Assembly: GCF_010731775.1 (NCBI RefSeq)
Contig: NZ_AP022590.1
Coordinates: 2,108,001-2,172,000 of the forward strand
Origin: Mycobacterium mantenii
GTDB lineage: Bacteria; Actinomycetota; Actinomycetes; Mycobacteriales; Mycobacteriaceae
Direction of reading: 5' to 3'
DNA: 64,000 nt
The position numbers and the translations under genes were made by a program. Positions within the stretch are counted from its first letter, which is position 1; each line of letters begins with the position of its first letter. The notes beneath the pieces are model-generated. The model saw only the letters and a program-made list of their open reading frames with translations, searched no databases and had not been told where the DNA came from. Shown piece by piece: positions 8,530 through 18,860 of the stretch.

Positions 8530-9264
8530 CTACGGCGTTGTGACGCCCGCGGCGTCCTGTAGTAGCTGCTGCAACTTGTCGATGGGATCGCCGTTGGCCG
8601 GGTCGAGCCTTCGTGGCGGGATCTCCCGGCCGTCGGGTGTGACGGTGGCGAACGGCGGCGGTGGCGGGGGTGGCGCCGCTGGGGGTGGGGGTGGTGGGGG
8701 TGGTGGGGGTGGTGGCTCTGCGGGTGGCGGGGCAGTTCGCTTGGCGGCCAACCGGTTTGCGGCCTCTTGCCGGATGGCTCGCCGCTGCGAGTCCGGATCG
8801 TTGTTGCCCGCGAAGCAGCCATGGGGCGCGGCGTCCACGATAGACAGCGCACTCGCGTAGCGTTCGTCGGCGCCGGCCCGGTCACCCTGGGCCGCGGCCC
8901 GGTCGCCTTGGGTCTCGCGAACCAGTTCGAGGTTGACCCGCACCGGGCAGGAGTGGTCAGCGTCGGTGCGGGCAAGCGCGGTGGCGAAGTGGGTGTCGGC
9001 GTCGCCGAGCCGGCCGTCGAGCACAGCGGCGACGCCCGCTGCGAACTGCGCCTTCGCCGGTTCCACCACGTTGGCCACGCCGAGGATGGCCGCATCGGCC
9101 TGCACGGCTTTCCCGTCGCCGCTCGAAAAGGCGGAGACGGCGGAATCCCCGGCGGCTACAACGGAAATGAGCTTGATGGCGACCAAGAGTGCGAGGATGG
9201 TCAACGGCGCCGAATAGAGCAAGAGTCGCCGTCGCAGTCGCAATCGCGCCGGTCGGATCGTCAC
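8530..9264 (-). CDS. Membrane-anchored protein with TPR-like middle and Pro-rich tail, last gene of the MoxR operon
   Basis: 244 residues from ATG 9264, which overlaps the stop of the vWA gene by four bases. A Lys/Arg-rich N-terminus and one transmembrane helix (about 15-38) are followed by Ala-rich helices that look like short TPR-type repeats (FAAGVAAVLDGRLGDADTHF). Then come two cysteines that could pair, a proline tract (about 178-208), and a C-terminal PxDKLQQLLQDA helix. It has the place and layout of the BatC-like partner in Bat operons: TPR protein after MoxR, DUF58 and vWA proteins. Function unknown; co-operation with the vWA proteins is inferred from the operon. Confidence 0.65.
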   Translation of the reverse strand: MTIRPARLRLRRRLLLYSAPLTILALLVAIKLISVVAAGDSAVSAFSSGDGKAVQADAAILGVANVVEPAKAQFAAGVAAVLDGRLGDADTHFATALARTDADHSCPVRVNLELVRETQGDRAAAQGDRAGADERYASALSIVDAAPHGCFAGNNDPDSQRRAIRQEAANRLAAKRTAPPPAEPPPPPPPPPPPPAAPPPPPPPFATVTPDGREIPPRRLDPANGDPIDKLQQLLQDAAGVTTP

Positions 9265-10187
9265 GGTGCCAAGTCCCGTCGGGCGATGCGGCCGCGCCGG
9301 AACTCGCGGACCGACAGGTAAATCTCGGCGAGCAGTAGCCCCGCCGCGAGCAGCGCAGGCAGCCAGTACAACTCGATCCGTGCAGCCCCGACTCCGCTGC
9401 CGTGCGGCGTGTCGGGCAAGTTCGGCCGCAACGGCTGACCGGCGTCCCGGTGTAGGTACTGCACGTTGAGTTGTCCGGCGATTTGCCGCAGTTCGGCTTC
9501 GTTTATGGCGGCGCTGCTGCCGTAGCCCAGCACCGCTCCACCGGCCACCGACCCCTGGGTGAGGTCGAAGTCGCCCTGCGGCGCATGCGACCCGGGTGCA
9601 CCGGAACCGAAGTACAGCACGACGTTCCGCGACCCGGGGTATTGCTGTGCCGCTTGCACCAACTGGTATCGCAACACGTTGTCGGCCGCGGCGGCGTTGA
9701 CGTCAGAAGAGCCACTCGCGCCTGACCTGAGAACAGCGATGGTCGGCCGCAGGCTCCAGACGTCCTGTGACAGGGGCCAATCCAGCGACGCTTTCGCGTC
9801 AAAGTTGACGAGCGCGTACCGCGCCGCCGGGTACTGCTTGATCAGTTCCGCGATGTCGTCACGCATCCCTGCGATCCGCGCCTCACCTGTGCCGTAGTCC
9901 TGAATGCCCGAGTCGGCCGACCGATCGACGATCAGGAACACGTTGAGATTCGCGCCGGCCGCAGACGTTGCGCTTCGGCGGCTTTCGTCGTCGTGAATGG
10001 CCGGGCGGGTGATCGCCGCGATGAGCAGCAGCACCGCTAGGGTCACGCCGCTCCACCGCAGGACAGTCCGCACGCGGCGATTTCCCGCCGACAGGAGCAC
10101 CTGGCGCAGCGCGACGAGTCGCGCCAGGGTGAGCGCGCCGGTGACGACCGCGAGGATCGGCCAGGGCAGCACGGGTTGAAACGTCAT
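9261..10187 (-). CDS. vWA-domain membrane protein (BatA/BatB-like)
   Basis: 308 residues from ATG 10187. Two N-terminal transmembrane helices (about 8-30 and 44-62), a vWA domain (about 80-250) and a C-terminal helix (about 272-290). The first metal-site motif reads DRSADS, close to the DxSxS of a MIDAS, so metal binding may be kept. This is the arrangement of BatA/BatB-type proteins, which work with MoxR ATPases at the membrane. It overlaps both neighbours by four bases (ATGA-type junctions), which indicates strict co-translation. Confidence 0.75.
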   Translation of the reverse strand: MTFQPVLPWPILAVVTGALTLARLVALRQVLLSAGNRRVRTVLRWSGVTLAVLLLIAAITRPAIHDDESRRSATSAAGANLNVFLIVDRSADSGIQDYGTGEARIAGMRDDIAELIKQYPAARYALVNFDAKASLDWPLSQDVWSLRPTIAVLRSGASGSSDVNAAAADNVLRYQLVQAAQQYPGSRNVVLYFGSGAPGSHAPQGDFDLTQGSVAGGAVLGYGSSAAINEAELRQIAGQLNVQYLHRDAGQPLRPNLPDTPHGSGVGAARIELYWLPALLAAGLLLAEIYLSVREFRRGRIARRDLAP

Positions 10188-11161
10188 CGGCGCAACACCA
10201 GGAGGGCTACCGAGAGCACAGCCGCCGCCAACAGCGCGATCACCAGCGGCGCCATCGGCGCATCCCGAAAGTCCGCTGTCACTACGGTGCCGTTGGCGAG
10301 ACGCGCTGGCGGGGTGTGCGTCCGAATCTCGTTGAGTGCCGCGGTCACTGATTTCGTCCCTGGTCTGACGTACCGGCCGCCGCTGTGCTCGGTGAACGCG
10401 ACCAGTGCACCGCTGGTGGACGATGGGGCCGTGTCGATCACATTGATTTGTGCGCCGGCCCGTCCGGCCAGTTCTCGCGCAGCTTCGTCGGTGAACAGGG
10501 AAGGACGCGACTCCCCGGCAGCGCGAAGCTCCGACGGTCCGAGATATATCACCGAGCGCCGATGCGTGTCACGCTGCTCGGTCGCCGAGAACCCTGAGAG
10601 ACACAGTGCTAGAACGTCATTGACGCTAGTCGCGTAGTCCGTGTAGGGCACCGGGGGGGTGAACGACGCCGCCTGCGCATTCGGAGCACCGACGTAGTCG
10701 GCGAATCGCGCCGCGGCGTACTGGTGGTCGCGCGTCAGCGGGACCAGACGGCGGTTGACCGACGTCAGGCCGATGCGTTGGGCTTGGGGGGACGTGGCGG
10801 TCTGGCGCGCGAAATAGTCGAGCAGTTCGGCCGTCACCGCGTCGGTCACCGGCTGCCCGACACACAGCATGATGTCCTCGGGGTGGACGGCGTCGAAATC
10901 GTTGCCGGCCACAGTCGGACGGGCGGCCGCCCAGGTGGCGGCACCGAACATGACCGTCAGCACCACCAGGGTCACGACCGTCGACAGCGACCGCAGTCGG
11001 GCCACTTTCGCGTACTCGGGCAACCGGGTCAGCCGGGCGACGTTGGCCAACGGGCGCAGCCGCCGGCGGGCGGCGCTCATGGGCAGCAACGCAGCCAGCG
11101 CCACGACTGCGACAAAGCAGGCCGATCCGGTGGCCGCTACCGGCCACCACTTCAGGTCCAC
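10184..11161 (-). CDS. Second vWA-like membrane protein with degenerate metal site
   Basis: 325 residues from GTG 11161, starting inside the previous gene. Two N-terminal transmembrane helices (about 7-27 and 60-80), a Rossmann-like domain, and a C-terminal helix (about 300-322, ALLAAAVLSVALLVL). Where a MIDAS DxSxS would stand the sequence reads CVGQPVT, so the vWA metal site appears lost. It is paralogous in layout to the following vWA gene. One could be a structural partner and the other the metal-dependent binder, but that is inference. Confidence 0.65.
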   Translation of the reverse strand: MDLKWWPVAATGSACFVAVVALAALLPMSAARRRLRPLANVARLTRLPEYAKVARLRSLSTVVTLVVLTVMFGAATWAAARPTVAGNDFDAVHPEDIMLCVGQPVTDAVTAELLDYFARQTATSPQAQRIGLTSVNRRLVPLTRDHQYAAARFADYVGAPNAQAASFTPPVPYTDYATSVNDVLALCLSGFSATEQRDTHRRSVIYLGPSELRAAGESRPSLFTDEAARELAGRAGAQINVIDTAPSSTSGALVAFTEHSGGRYVRPGTKSVTAALNEIRTHTPPARLANGTVVTADFRDAPMAPLVIALLAAAVLSVALLVLRR

Positions 11162-11625
11162 GTGCGGATCAACTCCTGCACTTGGGCACTCACGTCGGCG
11201 ACGTCGACGCGCGCCTCGGCGTTGAATTGCGCGTTGCCGAGCCGGGTCAGCAGCGGCTCGGCTGCGGACAGGTTCGCGTCTGCCATGGCCCCGACGTGTA
11301 AGTACTGGGCTCTCGTCCCGGTCGCTTGATGCAGAAAGCTTCGCACCGTCCTACTGATCGCCCCGCACGCCGCCGGAGCCGACATCCGCCCGGCGGCGTG
11401 CTCGTCGGCGATGCCTTGCACGCCGCGGGCGAACCGGTTGCGAATCAGCCAGGCGTGCACTCGCCGTACGGCCGGGATGCGCCGCAATTGGTGCGAGGGC
11501 AGGGTCCACACGAAAACTGCTGCGTACCAACCACTGACGGCAAGCATCAGCAAGACGGCCAACCACAGCCACCATGATGAGTACGGCTGCGGCCCGAACA
11601 GGTATCGCAGCAGATCATCCGGCAC
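11152..11625 (-). CDS. Single-span membrane protein of the MoxR operon (DUF4381-like)
   Basis: 157 residues from GTG 11625. A Trp-rich membrane helix (about residues 18-42, SSWWLWLAVLLMLAVSGWY) is followed by a helical cytoplasmic part with an SRTVRSFLHQATG segment, as seen in the DUF4381-type proteins between DUF58 and vWA genes of MoxR operons. It overlaps the end of the DUF58 gene and the start of the next gene. Family assignment rests mainly on context. Confidence 0.6.
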   Translation of the reverse strand: MPDDLLRYLFGPQPYSSWWLWLAVLLMLAVSGWYAAVFVWTLPSHQLRRIPAVRRVHAWLIRNRFARGVQGIADEHAAGRMSAPAACGAISRTVRSFLHQATGTRAQYLHVGAMADANLSAAEPLLTRLGNAQFNAEARVDVADVSAQVQELIRTWT

Positions 11626-12481
11626 GAGCCGCCACCTCGGTCAGTCGAACGAGTTCGCGCCGAATGCCATTGCTGCCGGGGATCGTCGCATGGGGAATCG
11701 CATGACCGGTCAGGAACGCATCGAGACGGTCGCGACGGGCCCGCTCGGCGCGGCGGTAAGCGGTGACGACCCGGGGGCCGAGGTCGGCTCCATTGAAGAC
11801 GAAACGACCGGTGGCGACGTCGTACCCGTCGGTGTTGTCCGGGCCCACCGCGGGCATGTCCGACACCATCGCCCACATGATGTCGTGGCGCCCGCCCAAT
11901 CTGGCGAGCACTGCGCTGAGTCTGTCGTCGACCTCGGGTTCGTCGGACACCACGATGATCAACATGGTGTGTCGGTAATGCGTTGCGACGTAGTCGAGTT
12001 GGGCGGTGACGTCGCTGCGGCCGGGGTTGGCCGTGGTGTGCTGGTACCAGCGGTGCAGTAGTCCCTCGATGTGCGACTCGCCGCGCCGCTGGGGGATGTT
12101 CACGCAGCCGCGGCGATCGCCATAGACCATGCCGATCTGATCGGAGCGCCGTAGGCCGATCAGGCCCACCGCGCCCATGATGTGCGCGGCGACGTCGCGC
12201 TTGCATTCCCCGCTCGGGGCGAGCGCCGACATGTTGCGACCCGCGTCGGCGACGAGCAGGATTTTGTGGTGCTTCTCGGAAACGAACCGCTTGATGAGCA
12301 CGGCGCCCGAACGGGCCGAGGCCTTCCAGTCGATGTCTCGGACGTCGTCGCCGGGAACGTACGGGCGCAGGTCGTCGAATTCCATGCTGCGCGTATGCAG
12401 TAACGCGTAGCGGCCGCCTTCGAGCAGGCCGCGGGTGTCGGTGCCGAAGTGGGCCTTGGCCCGGTTGAGGTGCTTACCCAA
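11615..12481 (-). CDS. DUF58 protein of the MoxR operon
   Basis: 288 residues from TTG 12481; no better start is in frame. It contains the DUF58 hallmark RPYVPGDDVRDIDWKASARS (about residues 39-58), then KRF and a vWA-like fold with LLVADAGRNM. DUF58 proteins always sit beside MoxR ATPases and are thought to be their clients or adaptors at the membrane; here there is no membrane helix. It lies 17 bases after the ATPase stop, so the two are one transcript. Confidence 0.85.
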   Translation of the reverse strand: MGKHLNRAKAHFGTDTRGLLEGGRYALLHTRSMEFDDLRPYVPGDDVRDIDWKASARSGAVLIKRFVSEKHHKILLVADAGRNMSALAPSGECKRDVAAHIMGAVGLIGLRRSDQIGMVYGDRRGCVNIPQRRGESHIEGLLHRWYQHTTANPGRSDVTAQLDYVATHYRHTMLIIVVSDEPEVDDRLSAVLARLGGRHDIMWAMVSDMPAVGPDNTDGYDVATGRFVFNGADLGPRVVTAYRRAERARRDRLDAFLTGHAIPHATIPGSNGIRRELVRLTEVAARAG

Positions 12482-12498
12482 GGTGACCGTCTGGCACC

Positions 12499-13500
12499 TC
12501 AGGGGACCCTGACGGCTCGCAACGCGGCGTCGACCACGACCTCGGCGGTGATATCGGCGCTGGCCGCTTCGAATCCGAGGATGAGCCGGTGCCGCAACAC
12601 CCGGTGCGCGAGCTTTGCGATGTCCTCGGGCAGCACGTGCGCACGCCCGGACAGCACCGCCTGTGCCCGAGCCGCCTTGCAGAATGCGATCGTGGCGCGC
12701 GGGCTGGCACCGTACTCGACTAGGCGCGCGATCTGCTTGGGCAGGGCCCGCTCGGGATGGCGAGTCACGTCGACCAACTGGCTGGCGTAGAGCATCAGCG
12801 CGCGATCCATGTGGACATGGCGCACCACCTGCTGCACCCGCAGGACGTCATCGAGGCTGACAACCGGCGCAGTGGGCCGCCTCGGGTCGTAGATGCCGGC
12901 GTCAATCCGCGACATCACTTCCACCTCCTCCTGGGGGGAGGGGTAGCGCACGATCTCCTTGAGCAGGAAGCGGTCGGTCTGCGCCTCGGAGAGCGGATAG
13001 GTGCCTTCCTGGTCGACGGGATTTTGAGTAGCGACGACCATAAACGGATCCTCGAGGGGGTGCACCTGCCCGGCGATCGTGGTCTGCCGCTCTTCCATCG
13101 CCTCGAGCATCGCGCTCTGGGTCTTCGCACTAGAGCGGTTGATCTCGTCGAGCAGCACGATGTTGGCGTGCACCGGACCTAGTTGGGTGACGAACGAGTT
13201 GGTCGCCGAGTCATAGATCTGTGTGCCGATGATGTCGCTGGGCAGCAGGTCGGGCGTGCACTGGATGCGTTGGAAGCGGCCGTGAATCGACTCGGCGAGC
13301 ACCTTGGCGGCGGTGGTCTTGGCCAACCCCGGCACGCTTTCGAGCAGGATGTGACCGCCCGCAAGCAGACCGATCAGCAGTGACTCGCGTAGGTCGCGCT
13401 GGCCGACGATCTTGGCTGTGAACGCCCCGGAGATCGCGTCGACGATCCCCCGGACACTGTCGAGTTCGCGCTGATCCGGTTGTGTTTGTGTTGTAATCAT
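12499..13500 (-). CDS. MoxR family AAA+ ATPase
   Basis: 333 residues from ATG 13500. Walker A is in SVPGLAKTT (about residues 58-66), Walker B in VLLDEINRS, followed by the MoxR sensor region MEERQTTIAGQVHPL and VVATQNPVDQEGTYPL. The C-terminal lid has the usual Arg-rich helices. MoxR ATPases are chaperone-like and act on the DUF58 and vWA products of their own operon. This is the first gene of a leftward six-gene unit (12499 down to 8530). M. tuberculosis has three MoxR loci; I cannot say which, if any, is the ortholog. Confidence 0.9.
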   Translation of the reverse strand: MITTQTQPDQRELDSVRGIVDAISGAFTAKIVGQRDLRESLLIGLLAGGHILLESVPGLAKTTAAKVLAESIHGRFQRIQCTPDLLPSDIIGTQIYDSATNSFVTQLGPVHANIVLLDEINRSSAKTQSAMLEAMEERQTTIAGQVHPLEDPFMVVATQNPVDQEGTYPLSEAQTDRFLLKEIVRYPSPQEEVEVMSRIDAGIYDPRRPTAPVVSLDDVLRVQQVVRHVHMDRALMLYASQLVDVTRHPERALPKQIARLVEYGASPRATIAFCKAARAQAVLSGRAHVLPEDIAKLAHRVLRHRLILGFEAASADITAEVVVDAALRAVRVP

Positions 13501-13580
13501 ACGCCCGCTCGGATACCCAGACGCCGGTTTTCCACACGTCGACGTGCGCGAACGCCTGCGCGCGTCTGGTCAGCATGTCG

Positions 13581-13636
13581 CGAGCGTAAGGCCACTGCGA
13601 AATTCGACGTGATTTTCCGCAGTGGGCTTACGCTCG
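13581..13636. repeat. Palindromic element with GAGCGTAAG-type arms, copy 2
   Basis: CGAGCGTAAGGCCACTGCGA from 13581 faces a near-complement ending at 13636, where the complementary strand reads CGAGCGTAAGCCCACTGCGG. The arms are about 20 bp with few mismatches and enclose about 12 bases. The outer arms equal those of the palindrome at 6670-6731. It lies between the end of the Ala-rich coiled-coil gene (13698) and the start of the MoxR gene (13500), so it could also end the upstream transcript. Confidence 0.65.
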
Positions 13637-13697
13637 TCAGTCTGGAAGTGAAGGCCTGCGCTCATCGGCAATGGCGGACGGAACGACGAGCTACCGA

Positions 13698-15086
<1,389 letters not shown>

Positions 15087-15377
15087 GATCCCTCTCCTTC
15101 ACGGAGACGCTGGCACCTGAGAATCAAATAAGACTACTGTGCGAGGGGTCGCTGCGGAATCTTTATGTTTGTGTGTCGCAGCAGTGTCGTTGTAGGGCCG
15201 GCGGGATGTCGGGCGCCCGGGGCGGCGGATGCGATCAGCTGGCCGCGATGGCGAGCTTGGTGAGACATCGAGCGCTGGGATGTCGCCGAAATCTTCACAC
15301 TTCCGGCGTGCATCACGCGCCAAGCCTCTACGCTGCCGATTAATCATGCTGCGTCATCCGGCGAGGAGGTTGAGCGC
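15087..15377. other. Divergent promoter region
   Basis: About 290 bases between the coiled-coil gene (leftward) and the methyltransferase gene (rightward). It should hold promoters for both; I see no RNA gene or clear repeat. Confidence 0.4.
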
Positions 15378-16106
15378 ATGACGCATAGCACTGGATTCAA
15401 CTGGGCCCAATTGGTAAAGATGCCCATCGTAAGCGATGAATGGCATAAAGGGCATCAGATTCTTAACTTCTACCCGATGGATAAGGATTATCGAGATTCG
15501 CCGGCAGCGCGGGAGATGGTAAGCAAGTACTTTAACAATGCAAAAGCCCTGAACACCGATGCGGCCTTACTCAAATTCGGCTCTGACCATGTTACGTTGC
15601 GAGGGGCATTTCTAGAGATGGGCGTATGCACCGGAAGAACCATCAATTTTGTTGCCGCACTCAATCCAGAGCAACATATCTGGGGATTCGATTCCTTTGA
15701 CGGACTTCCTGAACAATGGGGTCGCACCGATATCACCGTCGCAAAAGGTACTTTTCGGGTTAACGCCGAGGGGTGGACGCCACCGGTTCTCCACAATGTG
15801 ACCCTGGTAAAGGGCATGTTTCATGAAACCCTTCCACAGTTCAAGAAACAAGTTCTGAAATCGGCGCCGATCGCCTTCTTGCATGTCGATTGTGACATTT
15901 ACGCATCGACGAAGGAGATCTTCAAGCAGTTGGTCGATAACATCGTGTCAGGCACGATCATCGTATTCGATGAGTTTTACAATTACCCGGGGGCCGAGGA
16001 ACATGAGTTCAGGGCATTCCAGGAGTTTCTAGACTCGACGGGGAAAAAGCCTGTCTATCTTGCCTACAACCAGTATTTTGAACAAGCGGTTGTCCAGATT
16101 GCTTGA
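15378..16106 (+). CDS. TylF/MycF-type SAM-dependent methyltransferase
   Basis: 242 residues from ATG 15378 with GAGGAGGT at 15363-15370. The SAM-binding loop is LEMGVCTGRTINFVA (about residues 78-92), followed by WGFDSFDGLPEQW, the hallmark of the TylF (macrocin O-methyltransferase) family. The metal/catalytic region FLHVDCDIYASTKE and VFDEFYNYPG come later. Members methylate sugar hydroxyls of macrolides or cell-surface glycans. Base composition is clearly lower in GC than both neighbours, and no glycosyltransferase lies beside it, so it looks like a transferred single gene. The substrate is unknown. Confidence 0.85.
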   Translation: MTHSTGFNWAQLVKMPIVSDEWHKGHQILNFYPMDKDYRDSPAAREMVSKYFNNAKALNTDAALLKFGSDHVTLRGAFLEMGVCTGRTINFVAALNPEQHIWGFDSFDGLPEQWGRTDITVAKGTFRVNAEGWTPPVLHNVTLVKGMFHETLPQFKKQVLKSAPIAFLHVDCDIYASTKEIFKQLVDNIVSGTIIVFDEFYNYPGAEEHEFRAFQEFLDSTGKKPVYLAYNQYFEQAVVQIA

Positions 16107-16169
16107 ACTCGATTGTCAATGACGCCTAAGCCGGTGCAATGCTTTGACTATCTACAGCGCCGCGAGTGG

Positions 16170-18713
16170 TTAACCATCAGCCAATGCCAACCGCTTCGCC
16201 AGATACGGCGCCGTGCGACTGTGTTTCGCACGTGCCACCTTCTTCGGCGGACCCGCCGCAACGACCCTGCCGCCGTCGCTGCCGGCCCCCGGCCCCAAGT
16301 CGATCACCCAGTCGGCTCCCGCGACCATACGCATGTCGTGTTCAGCCACCACCACGGTGTTGCCCGCGTCGACCAGGCGGTGCAGTTGACGGTCGAGCAA
16401 ATCCACATCGGCGGGGTGAAGCCCGGTGGTCGGCTCGTCGAGGACGTAGAGGGTATGCCCTCGCCGAGGTCTCTGCAGTTCGGCGGCGAGCTTGATCCGC
16501 TGCGCCTCGCCACCCGACAGCTCGGTGGCGGGCTGCCCGAGACGGAGATACCCCAGTCCGACCTCGCGGAGCGTGGTCAGGCTCCGCGCTGCGCTGGCGA
16601 CGTCGGCAAAAAACTCCGAGGCCTCATCGACGGTCATCGCGAGCACGTCGGCGATCGTCCGGTCGCGATAGCGCACCTCGAGGGTCTCGTCGGAGTAACG
16701 CGCTCCTTGACACGCCGGGCATGTGGCGTATGTGCCTGGCAGGAACAACAATTCGACCGAGACGAACCCCTCACCCTGACAGGTGGAGCAGCGACCTTCA
16801 GCCACGTTGAACGAGAACCTGCCCGCTGTCCAACCGCGGCGACGCGCCTTCGGGGTCGCGGCGAATTCACGGCGCACGGCGTCGAACAAGCCGGTGTAGG
16901 TCGCCAGCGTCGAGCGCGGCGTGCGTCCGATCGGGCGCTGGTCGACCGACACCAGCCGGTTGATCTCCTTGCCCCCCTCTGCGGTCACACCGACACTCGC
17001 GTCGCGATCTAGATCGGCGATCCCGCTGTCGGCTTCGTCGTCATCGGATTCGACCGGCTCGGCTGCTCGTCCGATGCCGAGATGGCTGCGCACCACATCG
17101 CCGAGAACCTTGACGACGAGCGTCGACTTGCCCGAACCCGAAACTCCGGTGACCGCGGTGTACACACCAAGCGGCAGGTCCACGTCGAGGTCTCTCAAAT
17201 TGTGGAAGCAGACCCCGCGCAGCCGCAGCCACCCGGACTGCGTGCGCGGTTGACGAGGCGGCGACCCGGCCCCGTCGAAGAGGTACCTACGGGTGACCGA
17301 CCCCTCGATGTCGGCGAGACCCGGCACCGGCCCGCTGTAGAGTACGCCCCCGCCAAGCTCTCCGGCCCCAGGTCCGACGTCGACGACCCAGTCGGCACGG
17401 CACACCACGTCCATGTCGTGCTCGACCACGAACAACGAATTGCCCGCGCGCCGCAGGCGATCGAGCACCTCGAGCAGCGGTTCGGCGTCGGCAGGGTGCA
17501 GTCCGGCCGACGGCTCGTCTAGCACGTAGAGCACGCCGAACAAGCCGGCGCGCAGTTGAGTGGCCAGCCGCAACCGCTGCAGTTCGCCGGGTGACACCGT
17601 CGGAGTGCGGCGACTCAGCGTGAGATAGCCGAGGCCGAGATCGATGAGCACCTGCAAGCGTGCGACGAGGTCGGCGGCGATCATGGTCGCCACCTCCGTC
17701 AGCTCGCCTGATTGCGTTGACTCGTACGCGGCGGCGGCATCGGTCCGAGAAGCCGTCGGGCGCAACGCTTCAGCAAGGTCGGCCAACGGCATTGCCGTGT
17801 AGTCGGCGATGGTGCGCCCGGCGAATGTCACCTTCAGCGCCTCCGGCCGCAACCCGGAACCGTCGCATACCGGACACTCGACGCTGTCGACGAATTGCAG
17901 TACGCGACGACGCATCATCGCGCTGTGGGAATTGGCCAACGTGTGGCGCACGTGGCGTTCGGCGCTGGAAAACGTGCCGTTGTAATAATAATCGGCCTGC
18001 ACCGGGTGCTGGCTCGGATCGATTTCGACTGTGGGCTGCTCATCGGTGAACAGAATCCAATTGCGTTGCCGCTTCGGAAGTTTCCGCCACGGCTTGTCGA
18101 TGTCGTACCCCAGCGTGACGAGGATGTCGCGGAGGTTTTGCCCCTGCCACGCGCCCGGCCATGCGGCGACGGCGCCTTCGCGGATCGTCAGCGAGGGGTC
18201 TGGCACCAGTGTCTCTTCGGTCACCCGATGGATTCGTCCCAGGCCGTGGCATTCGGGGCACGCCCCAACCGCGGTGTTGGGCGAGAACGCATCGGAGTCC
18301 AGCCGTTCCGTGGCCCCCCGCGGGTAGGTCCCAGCGCGGGAGAAGAGCATCCTCAGCAGGTTCGACAAAGTGGTGACGGTGCCGACCGTCGAGCGCGACG
18401 TCGCCGAACCCCGGCGCTGCTGCAGTGCGACGGCAGGCGGTAGCCCGGTGATGTCATCGACCTTGGGCGCGCCCGTTGGCAATAGCAGGCGACGGGCGTA
18501 CGGAGCGACCGATTCGAAGTAGCGGCGCTGGGCCTCGGCATAGATGGTCCCGAACGCCAACGACGATTTGCCGGATCCGGAGATTCCGGTGAACGCCACC
18601 AGCGCGTCACGCGGCGCTACGACGTCGACGCCCCGCAGGTTGTGGACCCGCGCACCGTAAACACGCACACAAGGGTCGATTTCGTCCGTGCTTCGATAGG
18701 ACATCTGTGTCAT
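16170..18713 (-). CDS. UvrA-like excinuclease ATPase (UvrA2/drug-resistance type)
   Basis: 847 residues from ATG 18713 (ATG 18704 also possible). Two ABC ATPase halves. The first has Walker A GISGSGKSS (about 38-46) and a signature SPGELQRLRLATQL. The second has GVSGSGKST, signature ELSGGEAQRIKLAAEL and LYVLDEPTTGLHPADV. Four CxxC pairs of the zinc modules are visible (CPECHGLG, CPVCDGSG, CSTCQGEGF, CPACQGARY). It is shorter than canonical UvrA (about 950), as in UvrA-like proteins that lack the UvrB-binding segment and are often linked to DNA-intercalating drug tolerance. It converges with the methyltransferase gene and diverges from the hydrolase gene. Confidence 0.85.
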   Translation of the reverse strand: MTQMSYRSTDEIDPCVRVYGARVHNLRGVDVVAPRDALVAFTGISGSGKSSLAFGTIYAEAQRRYFESVAPYARRLLLPTGAPKVDDITGLPPAVALQQRRGSATSRSTVGTVTTLSNLLRMLFSRAGTYPRGATERLDSDAFSPNTAVGACPECHGLGRIHRVTEETLVPDPSLTIREGAVAAWPGAWQGQNLRDILVTLGYDIDKPWRKLPKRQRNWILFTDEQPTVEIDPSQHPVQADYYYNGTFSSAERHVRHTLANSHSAMMRRRVLQFVDSVECPVCDGSGLRPEALKVTFAGRTIADYTAMPLADLAEALRPTASRTDAAAAYESTQSGELTEVATMIAADLVARLQVLIDLGLGYLTLSRRTPTVSPGELQRLRLATQLRAGLFGVLYVLDEPSAGLHPADAEPLLEVLDRLRRAGNSLFVVEHDMDVVCRADWVVDVGPGAGELGGGVLYSGPVPGLADIEGSVTRRYLFDGAGSPPRQPRTQSGWLRLRGVCFHNLRDLDVDLPLGVYTAVTGVSGSGKSTLVVKVLGDVVRSHLGIGRAAEPVESDDDEADSGIADLDRDASVGVTAEGGKEINRLVSVDQRPIGRTPRSTLATYTGLFDAVRREFAATPKARRRGWTAGRFSFNVAEGRCSTCQGEGFVSVELLFLPGTYATCPACQGARYSDETLEVRYRDRTIADVLAMTVDEASEFFADVASAARSLTTLREVGLGYLRLGQPATELSGGEAQRIKLAAELQRPRRGHTLYVLDEPTTGLHPADVDLLDRQLHRLVDAGNTVVVAEHDMRMVAGADWVIDLGPGAGSDGGRVVAAGPPKKVARAKHSRTAPYLAKRLALADG

Positions 18714-18860
18714 CTTGCCCAGCCGGATACCCCGAGTTGCGGCCGCACAAGCGCGATGGCCGCTGCTCGACAGCGCAGCGATCGCATGAGCCCCGATCAG
18801 TGACCGGCGGGTTTTGGTCTGCAATCCCGTTTTAACGCCTGCCCGGCCGGGAATTCCGCC

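Noticed and set aside
8640..8720. GGTGGGG-rich tract as a possible tandem repeat or CRISPR-like array
   Set aside because: It is simply the proline codon tract of the TPR-like gene on the minus strand; there are no spacers.
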